Part shown: piece by piece, positions 53,604-59,620 of the stretch
How the letters are laid out: every line of letters starts with the position of its first letter
Position numbering within the stretch: the first letter of the stretch is position 1
Origin: Paenibacillus sp. N3.4
GTDB taxonomy: Bacteria; Bacillota; Bacilli; Paenibacillales; NBRC-103111
Reading direction: 5' to 3'
Assembly: GCF_008017805.1 (NCBI RefSeq)
Contig: NZ_VRTT01000044.1
Location: forward strand, 1 to 59,620
DNA: 59,620 bases
Translations under genes and position numbers: made by a program
Notes under the pieces: model-generated
What the model was told of the DNA's origin: nothing
The model's input: the letters and a program-made list of their open reading frames with translations, nothing else
The model's database searches: none

Positions 53604-54205
53604 TTAACTCAGCGCCGCTGCAAGTGCCTCTGCCACCGTGTTGACTCCGATTATTTATAAGCGAAGGGGATGCGCCCACTCCTAAAAATTCTTCTTTGGG
53701 ATACCGAACACCACATCATTAGATCAATCGGATAATCCTTGAAACTAACTACAATAACAAATGATACTGATTTACCGGAACCTTGGAGCGTTCCTTTCCC
53801 TTTAACTATTCTCATAAAATGAGTTGTGCATTCCCTAACTTTACGACAGTACTTGGCATCGAAGTCAGTGAGGATACACCGTCAGAGGGGTGAATTGACC
53901 AAAAAATCAGGGTCCATGTTTAATTGCAAAGGCGACATAAAGCATGGGAGATGAAGCGTTTAACCCATCAGCACGAAGCTAAGGCTGTTTCATGAATTCT
54001 TCACCTGATATATTAAGCACTTTGTGCTGTACTTGCGTTAGGTCGACTTCCCCTTCTATATGTATGATGGGAATTGGCTTTTCTTTCGTTCTTGGAGCAG
54101 AAGAATTCATTTCCTGTGTCCGATAGACCGTTTCACTTCGACGACTCCAAACTATCTTCCTGACAACAAGCATATCCTAAAGAATCTTTGGCTTATGACG
54201 TAAGT
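53604..54205 (-). pseudogene. radA: Decayed radA (DNA repair protein RadA/Sms)
   Basis: Fragments of RadA appear in order on the minus strand but in different frames: TKEKPIPIIHIE (54054-54089), VLNISGEEFMKQP (53982-54020), KVRECTTHFMRIVKGKGT (53789-53842), NDVVFG (53703-53720) and the C-terminus GVNTVAEALAAALS before the stop at 53604. Intact RadA is about 455 residues; here about 600 bases remain. The Walker A segment and most of the region between KGKG and the C-terminus are gone, and stops interrupt every frame. RadA is a RecA-like branch-migration helicase. Its position between clpC and disA is the ancestral one. The 5' limit is approximate. Confidence 0.85.
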
Positions 54206-54295
54206 GACTCCTCAACATCATTCCGAATATTTTGGCTATCCTTACCATTTAAAGTTTACCATTTTTACGTGGGTGGTGAAAGGGCTGAGGCAAAT

Positions 54296-54341
54296 AAAAA
54301 GCATTTTGCTGCACCCTAGCGGATGGAGCAAAATGCTTTTT
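54296..54341 (-). terminator. Terminator after clpC
   Basis: Perfect 15-base inverted repeat (54296-54310 and 54327-54341) with T runs; ends the ctsR operon just before the radA remnant. Confidence 0.9.
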
Positions 54342-54348
54342 GGCCTGG

Positions 54349-56790
54349 TTACTTGGCTGTTACGCCTTCACCCTTGAGAACGACGAGCTCGCCTTCATTT
54401 TCATCAATGGTCAACGAGTCGCCTTTCGCGATGTTTCCTCTGAGAAGTTCCTCAGATAAACGGTCTTCGATATGCTTCTGAATCGCTCTGCGGAGCGGTC
54501 TTGCACCATAAGTCGGATCGAATCCTTCTTTGGCAAGGAATAGTTTGGCTTTATCCGTAAGGGCGAAATCCACTTCTTGCTCCTTCAGACGTTTGCGAAG
54601 ATCATCGGCCATCAAGCTTACGATGCGAGCAATGTGCGCTTCATCCAAGGAGTGGAACACGATGATTTCATCAATCCGGTTAAGAAACTCAGGACGGAAG
54701 CTTTTCTTCAACTCGCCCATGACTTTGTCCTTCATGTTGGTGTAATCTTTACCCGCATCAAGAGCAGCCGTAAAGCCAAGTGAAGAATTTTTCTTAATCA
54801 AATCGGCGCCTACGTTCGATGTCATAATAATTAATGTATTACGGAAATCTACCGTGCGGCCTTTGGAATCTGTTAAGCGGCCATCTTCAAGCACTTGCAA
54901 GAGGATGTTAAACACTTCAGGATGCGCTTTTTCGATTTCATCGAGCAGTACGACGGAGTACGGTTTACGACGAACTTTTTCAGTAAGTTGACCACCTTCT
55001 TCATACCCTACATATCCCGGAGGCGCTCCTACTAAGCGGGAGGTAGAATGCTTCTCCATGTACTCGGACATATCGATCCGAATTACCGCGTTATCATCGC
55101 CGAACAAGGATTCGGCAAGCGCACGCGCTAATTCTGTTTTACCAACACCCGTTGGTCCAAGGAAAATGAAGGAGCCCATTGGACGCTTCGGATCTTTCAG
55201 ACCCGCTCTGGCACGGCGAATTGCGCGGCTAACTGCTTTAACAGCTTCTTCTTGTCCAATTACGCGTTCATGAAGAATTTCTTCCATTTTCAGCAGACGT
55301 TCCGTCTCTTCTTCAGCCAGCTTGCTGACTGGGATCCCCGTCCAACTCGCTACAACTTGTGCGATATCTTCCGGAGTTACTTCCGTATCGAGACGACCTT
55401 GTTTTTCTTTCCACTCGTTCTTCGTTGTATCAAGCTCTTCACGCAGCTTCTGTTCGGTATCGCGTAAGCCTGCTGCTTTCTCAAACTCTTGACTTTGAAC
55501 CGCAGCATCTTTCTCTTTACGAATATCTTCCAGCTTGTTTTCGAGTTGTTTCAAAGATGGCGGTACTGTATAGGAACGAAGTCTTACTTTGGAGCTTGCT
55601 TCATCGATCAAGTCGATGGCTTTGTCCGGAAGGAAACGATCCGGAATGTAACGATCCGACAATTTAACAGCTTCGGTTATTGCAGCGTCCGTAATTTTCA
55701 CACGATGATGAGCTTCATAACGATCGCGCAGCCCGTGAAGAATTTGAATCGCCTCTTCAGGTGATGGCTGATCTACTGTAATAGGTTGGAAACGACGCTC
55801 TAAGGCCGCATCCTTCTCAATATACTTACGATATTCATCCAACGTTGTTGCCCCAATGCACTGCAGCTCGCCTCTGGCAAGAGCCGGCTTCAATATGTTC
55901 GAAGCATCAATGGCACCCTCTGCTCCACCTGCACCGATCAATGTATGAAGTTCATCGATAAACAGAACAATGTTGCCTGCTTGACGAATCTCATCCATAA
56001 TTTTTTTGAGTCGGTCTTCAAACTCACCGCGATATTTGGTTCCTGCGACAACGGAACCCATATCCAAAGTCATAACTCTTTTATCTTTCAACGTTTCAGG
56101 GATTTCATTATTAATAATCTTTTGTGCCAAGCCTTCAGCAATCGCTGTTTTACCTACACCTGGTTCGCCGATCAGAACTGGATTATTCTTGGTTCTGCGA
56201 CTCAATACTTGAATGACACGCTCAATTTCTTTGCTGCGTCCAATGACGGGGTCCAAATGGCCCTCTTTCGCGTACGCGGTTAGATCTCTTGCTAGCCCAT
56301 CCAATGTAGGCGTGTTCACATTCGGATTACTGCCGTGACTAGGAGATACAGTCTCGCTGCTTCCAAGCAACTGCAAAACTTGCTGACGCGCCTTATTCAA
56401 GGATACGCCCAGGTTATTCAAAACTCGTGCTGCGACGCCTTCGCCTTCGCGGATAAGTCCGAGTAAAATATGTTCAGTCCCCACATAAGTGTGACCTAAT
56501 TTTCTTGCTTCGTCCATGGAAAGCTCAATGACTTTTTTCGCTCTTGGTGTATAGGCAATATTGGTAGGCTGTTCTTGTCCTCTGCCAATGAGAGATTCGA
56601 CTTCGTCTTGAATTTTTTCAAGACCTAGACCTAATGCAACAAGCGCTTTGGCTGCGATGCCTTCACCTTCACGAATAAGTCCGAGTAAAATATGCTCGGT
56701 ACCGATATTATTATGTCCCAATCGAACCGCTTCCTCTTGTGCAAGAGAGAGCACCTTTTGCGCACGTTCTGTAAATCTGCCAAACATCAT
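54349..56790 (-). CDS. clpC: ATP-dependent Clp protease ATPase ClpC
   Basis: An 813-residue Hsp100 protein: two N-terminal Clp repeats (RFTERAQKVLSLAQEEA and a second copy), AAA+ module 1 (GEPGVGKTAIAEGLAQ), the UVR-type coiled middle domain, and AAA+ module 2 (GPTGVGKTELARALAE). With ClpP it degrades arginine-phosphorylated and MecA-delivered proteins. ATG is 8 bases after GGAGG. Last gene of the ctsR operon. Confidence 0.97.
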   Translation of the reverse strand: MMFGRFTERAQKVLSLAQEEAVRLGHNNIGTEHILLGLIREGEGIAAKALVALGLGLEKIQDEVESLIGRGQEQPTNIAYTPRAKKVIELSMDEARKLGHTYVGTEHILLGLIREGEGVAARVLNNLGVSLNKARQQVLQLLGSSETVSPSHGSNPNVNTPTLDGLARDLTAYAKEGHLDPVIGRSKEIERVIQVLSRRTKNNPVLIGEPGVGKTAIAEGLAQKIINNEIPETLKDKRVMTLDMGSVVAGTKYRGEFEDRLKKIMDEIRQAGNIVLFIDELHTLIGAGGAEGAIDASNILKPALARGELQCIGATTLDEYRKYIEKDAALERRFQPITVDQPSPEEAIQILHGLRDRYEAHHRVKITDAAITEAVKLSDRYIPDRFLPDKAIDLIDEASSKVRLRSYTVPPSLKQLENKLEDIRKEKDAAVQSQEFEKAAGLRDTEQKLREELDTTKNEWKEKQGRLDTEVTPEDIAQVVASWTGIPVSKLAEEETERLLKMEEILHERVIGQEEAVKAVSRAIRRARAGLKDPKRPMGSFIFLGPTGVGKTELARALAESLFGDDNAVIRIDMSEYMEKHSTSRLVGAPPGYVGYEEGGQLTEKVRRKPYSVVLLDEIEKAHPEVFNILLQVLEDGRLTDSKGRTVDFRNTLIIMTSNVGADLIKKNSSLGFTAALDAGKDYTNMKDKVMGELKKSFRPEFLNRIDEIIVFHSLDEAHIARIVSLMADDLRKRLKEQEVDFALTDKAKLFLAKEGFDPTYGARPLRRAIQKHIEDRLSEELLRGNIAKGDSLTIDENEGELVVLKGEGVTAK

Positions 56791-56864
56791 AGAGAACACC
56801 TCCAAAATTAGTATATCTATGGAAATCCTAAAGGATGAATCTATTTTACATACGAAACTAAAAA

Positions 56865-57934
56865 TTAAATTCGGCCGAATCTTTCACGAATCAACTCGGC
56901 TCTTCGGATATCTCGTTCTTCCGGCGTTAATTTCTCCCCTGCATATTGCTGAAGAAATCCGGGTTGAGTCATAACTAACAGCTCATTCAACACATCGGAC
57001 GAAACGTTATTGATGATATCAAGGTCAATTCCTAACCGAACATCAGACAATCGCTGAGCTGCTTCCTTAGAATCCATGATGCCCGCATAGGATAAAATCC
57101 CATAAGATCTATTGACACGATCTATGATCCGCATTCTGGATTCTTGGATCAGCTTATGCCTAGCGGCACGCTCATGCTCAATAATTTGCCTTGCTACACT
57201 ATATAAATTATCGATAATCTCTTCTTCGGACTGGCCAAGCGTAATTTGATTCGATATTTGAAACAGATTACCTAATGCTTCGCTGCCTTCTCCGTATAAT
57301 CCTCTAACTGTCAACCCAACTTGCGTAACCGCGGATAAAATACGATTAATTTGTTGACTTAAGACCAAAGCAGGCAAATGCATCATGACGGAAGCACGAA
57401 TACCGGTTCCAACATTTGTTGGACAGCTGGTTAAGTAGCCTCTTTTTTCATCATAGCCATAATCCATTTGTGTTTCAAAAATATCATCGATCTGATTGGC
57501 TAAATCCCACACTTCTTTTATCTGAAAACCCGGACACAAACATTGTATGCGAAGATGATCCTCTTCGTTGATCATAATACTGATGGATTCATTTCGCTTA
57601 AAATAACGGCCCCATTCCTGGATTCGTTAGCTAAATTCGGGCTAATTAAATGCTTTTCAACCAGAACCATTCTTTCCAGTTCGTTCAGATCTGACAATGG
57701 AATAAGCGAAAAGTTACTTATCGTTTCTAGCTCGTCATTCTCCATAACTCCGGATAGCTGTTCCAGTACTTCCTGCGATTGCTGATTCGTTGCTAACATC
57801 GGATAAGGATAGTCCCTGAGGTTGCGTGCAATGCGGATCCGACTACTGATGACGATATCCGACTCAGGTCCTTCACCTTTCATCCATTCACTCAATGCAT
57901 CTCCTGTAAAGCGCTGTAGGGTCAACCGAATCAC
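56865..57934 (-). CDS. mcsB: Protein-arginine kinase McsB, frame broken by one missing base
   Basis: McsB phosphorylates Arg residues of proteins (including CtsR), marking them for ClpCP. The N-terminal frame (SSRIRIARNLRDYP ATP-binding region) stops after SEM at 57572, and the rest (MINEEDHLRIQ, guanido-kinase core with TSCPTNVGTGIRASVMMHL) is one frame over. One added A in the run at 57592-57594 joins them (SENESISIMINEEDH) to 356 residues, near the family length. Likely a sequence error. Confidence 0.92.
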
Positions 57935-57949
57935 ACCTTCCCCAAAAAC

Positions 57950-58462
57950 TTACGTGCCCGCAATTTTCTTCTCAATCTCACGAATCTGATCTCGTATCTT
58001 CGCAGCCTGTTCGAACTCTTCACCCTCAATACAAATCATCATATCTTTCTTAAGCGTATCAATTTCACGCTTCGATTGAATGATGCTGCCACTGCGTTTA
58101 GGCACTTTACCCACATGTACGATATTCCCATGAACACGTTTGAACAGAGGATCGAGCTTTTGAGAAAAGCTTTGATAGCAAGATCCGCATCCAAACCGTC
58201 CTAGTTTGCTGAACTGTGAATACGTAAGTCCACAGTTCTCACACCGAATGGATTGAGACTTTGCCGCGGACACGGATGTCGGTTCGAAATCAAGTAACCC
58301 TGATAAAAGATTATGAATTGAAAAACCATTGGAGGTTCCTGGAATCATTTCGCCCTTTTCACGAGCGCAATTTTCACAAATGTGGAACTCGTTCTTTTCT
58401 CCATTCACAATCTTTGTAAAATGAAGAGTCGCCGGTCGTTTCCCGCATTCCTGACAAATCAT
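57950..58462 (-). CDS. mcsA: Activator of McsB kinase, McsA
   Basis: A 170-residue zinc protein with four CxxC pairs (CQEC, CENC, CENC, CGSC) in the first half and a C-terminal UVR motif (EEFEQAAKIRDQIREIEKK). It activates McsB and tunes CtsR. It follows ctsR by 13 bases in the heat-shock operon. Confidence 0.95.
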   Translation of the reverse strand: MICQECGKRPATLHFTKIVNGEKNEFHICENCAREKGEMIPGTSNGFSIHNLLSGLLDFEPTSVSAAKSQSIRCENCGLTYSQFSKLGRFGCGSCYQSFSQKLDPLFKRVHGNIVHVGKVPKRSGSIIQSKREIDTLKKDMMICIEGEEFEQAAKIRDQIREIEKKIAGT

Positions 58463-58475
58463 TTCGTATGCCTCC

Positions 58476-58937
58476 TCATCTGCTAAGTAAGGAAATCAGC
58501 ATTGCTTTGAGAATCTTAGCCCGAATTTCATCGCGCAGCGGGAGCTTGAAGGTCAACACATCTCTGGATATCGCTGCCCGAATCAGGTTAGCTTCTCGAA
58601 CTGAAATATAGTGACCCTCCTGTAGCTGGTATATGAGTCCTTCTGAAGTGACTTGATCAATATCTGTATGAATCGTGCGAAAGATATGATCGAGAATAGA
58701 TCCGTGGCTTTTGAGTTCAATCTTCTGGATACGAATATATCCGCCGCCGCCCCGCTTGCTCTCAACAACATACCCCTTCTCCAAAGTAAATCGTGTACTT
58801 ATAACATAATTAATTTGGGAAGGCACACATTGAAATTGATCAGCCAGATCGTTACGTTGAATCTCGATGGCTCCTTCTGAACTTTGCTGCAGAACATGTT
58901 TCAAATACTGCTCAATAATTTCCGAAACATTACGCAT
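58476..58937 (-). CDS. ctsR: Class III stress gene repressor CtsR
   Basis: A 153-residue repressor with a winged-helix DNA-binding domain and the conserved glycine loop KRGGGGYIRI that senses temperature in homologues. It starts at ATG 8 bases after GGAGG (a TTG codon immediately upstream is also in frame). First gene of ctsR-mcsA-mcsB-clpC and probably autoregulated by the operator just upstream. Confidence 0.96.
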   Translation of the reverse strand: MRNVSEIIEQYLKHVLQQSSEGAIEIQRNDLADQFQCVPSQINYVISTRFTLEKGYVVESKRGGGGYIRIQKIELKSHGSILDHIFRTIHTDIDQVTSEGLIYQLQEGHYISVREANLIRAAISRDVLTFKLPLRDEIRAKILKAMLISLLSR

Positions 58938-58973
58938 CAATTCATCCTCCCAGACTTCTAGAAGTAAATTGAC

Positions 58974-58990
58974 TTTGACTTTCTTTGACC
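58974..58990 (-). promoter_or_regulatory. CtsR operator
   Basis: Minus strand GGTCAAAGAAAGTCAAA, a direct heptanucleotide repeat (RGTCAAA-N3-RGTCAAA) matching the CtsR consensus. A further partial half-site (AGTCAAT) follows at 58968-58974. It lies just downstream of the -10 box, so CtsR would block initiation or clearance. Confidence 0.92.
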
Positions 58991-58998
58991 TTAACTAG

Positions 58999-59027
58999 AT
59001 TATAATCATTTCCTTTCTTTTTGACAA
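58999..59027 (-). promoter_or_regulatory. Sigma-A promoter of the ctsR operon
   Basis: Minus strand: -35 TTGTCA (59022-59027), 17-base spacer, -10 TATAAT (58999-59004). Confidence 0.8.
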
Positions 59028-59164
59028 GTACTGCTCTTTAAAATCCATTAATCTGCAATCGTCCGTAATCCATCAGTCATACGTATGCCTTACTATTGTT
59101 GACCTTCCCTACAGTTTTATTCGAAGTGCCAACAAAAAGCCCCTTCTGCTGCTTGAAATGCAAA

Positions 59165-59199
59165 AAGAACCTTATCCGGTTAATCTGGATAAGGTTCTT
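59165..59199 (-). terminator. Terminator of the upstream rrn operon
   Basis: Perfect 13-base inverted repeat (59165-59177 and 59187-59199) followed on the minus strand by a T run, just after 5S rRNA. The bases from 59028 to 59164 hold no gene that I can see. Confidence 0.9.
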
Positions 59200-59205
59200 A
59201 CAAGT

Positions 59206-59322
59206 GCTTGGCAACGTTCTACTCTCCCAGAACCCTGCGGTTCAAGTACCATCGACGCTGGTGGGCTTAACGGTCGTGTTCGAGATGGGAACGCGTGGGT
59301 CCCCTCCGCCATCATCACCAAA
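59206..59322 (-). rRNA. rrf: 5S ribosomal RNA
   Basis: About 117 bases on the minus strand beginning TTTGGTGATGATGGCGG and ending GTTGCCAAGC. The conserved helix and CGAACAC loop C are visible. It lies between the 23S 3' end and the rrn terminator. The exact ends are inferred. Confidence 0.93.
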
Positions 59323-59522
59323 CTAAGAGTTTTGCGAAAGCAAAACTTACTTCGAAAGCCTAAGCTCTCGTCAAAGCGTGGTTTGCGCCTTGAAAACTAG
59401 ATACGAAACGTTGCGTAAAGTTAGATTTGCTTAGGTTTTCTTGCCCTTAGGGGTTAAATCCTTTGGGCCCCGTTAAAGTACTTGAGTCCACTTCGGAGCT
59501 CTTCATCACTTTAATGGGAAGT

Positions 59523-59620
59523 GGTTAAGCCCTCGACCGATTAGTATTCGTCAGCTGCATACGTTGCCGCACTTCCACCTCGAACCTATCAACCTCGTCG
59601 TCTACAAGGGGTCTTACATA
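59523..59620 (-). rRNA. rrl: 23S rRNA, 3' end only
   Basis: The minus strand carries the conserved 3' end of 23S rRNA (GCTGACGAATACTAATCGGT, then CGAGGGCTTAACC). The gene continues beyond the right edge. The 200-base spacer to 5S (59323-59522) contains no tRNA; it includes palindromic segments likely used in precursor processing. Confidence 0.93.

Noticed and set aside
53819..53893. Possible 24-codon plus-strand peptide in the disA-clpC gap
   Set aside because: No ribosome-binding site, and the opposite strand there encodes the RadA fragment KVRECTTHFM.
53979..54173. Apparent 64-codon gene
   Set aside because: Its translation is made of two RadA segments (TKEKPIPIIHIE and VLNISGEEF) joined across a deletion, with a poor ribosome-binding site; it is part of the radA remnant.
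1..59620. CRISPR array, prophage, insertion sequence, defence or secondary-metabolite system
   Set aside because: I saw no spaced direct-repeat array, transposase, integrase or phage gene; the window is almost fully occupied by conserved housekeeping genes in a familiar order.

Overview
The window is a chromosomal housekeeping and sporulation region of an endospore-forming Firmicute, most like Paenibacillus or a close relative. The evidence is the sporulation and germination genes (pdaB, kbaA, gerD, cwlD, sigH), the order clpC-radA-disA-pssA-yacL-ispDF-gltX-cysES, an L24 with the N-terminal extension I associate with paenibacilli, and gene order otherwise close to the ctsR-to-pdaB segment of Bacillus subtilis. 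Nearly everything is on the minus strand, so transcription runs from right to left.

Reading in the direction of transcription: the 3' end of a 23S rRNA, a 5S rRNA and an rrn terminator lie at the right edge. Next comes the CtsR heat-shock operon (ctsR-mcsA-mcsB-clpC) with a CtsR operator, then a decayed radA remnant, disA, pssA, a small plus-strand gene, yacL, ispD-ispF, gltX, and a cysteine T-box leading cysE-cysS-mrnC-rlmB-rae1. Then follow sigH; rpmG-secE-nusG; rplK-rplA; rplJ-rplL with an L10 leader; an rsmC-like methyltransferase; rpoB-rpoC; the str operon (L7Ae-like gene, rpsL, rpsG, fusA, tuf); the S10-spc-alpha superoperon from rpsJ to rplQ with an S10-type leader; truA; and rplM-rpsI. 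A sulfate-reduction pair (cysH-sat) sits between rpsI and the sporulation cluster (cwlD, salA, gerD, kbaA, pdaB, a SpoIIM-family gene and a small hypothetical). At the left edge two tandem promoters and a boxA-containing leader open a second rrn operon, of which only the first bases of 16S are in the window.

Seven genes (gerD, rplR, rpsQ, rpsL, rpoB, sigH, mcsB) are interrupted by one-base indels, eight missing bases and one extra. Four of them are normally essential (rplR, rpsQ, rpsL, rpoB), and each frame is restored exactly by one base per break, so these look like sequence or assembly errors and I annotate them as full-length genes. radA is different: it has stops in all frames and lacks the Walker A segment and most of its C-terminal half, so I call it a true pseudogene.

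I found no mobile element, prophage, CRISPR array, tRNA or defence system, and no convincing undescribed multi-gene system. The most interesting leads are the radA decay beside an intact disA, a 13-bp inverted repeat embracing the rpoB promoter, tandem palindromic repeats in the nusG-rplK gap, a candidate operator at the cysH promoter, and two small proteins of unknown function.
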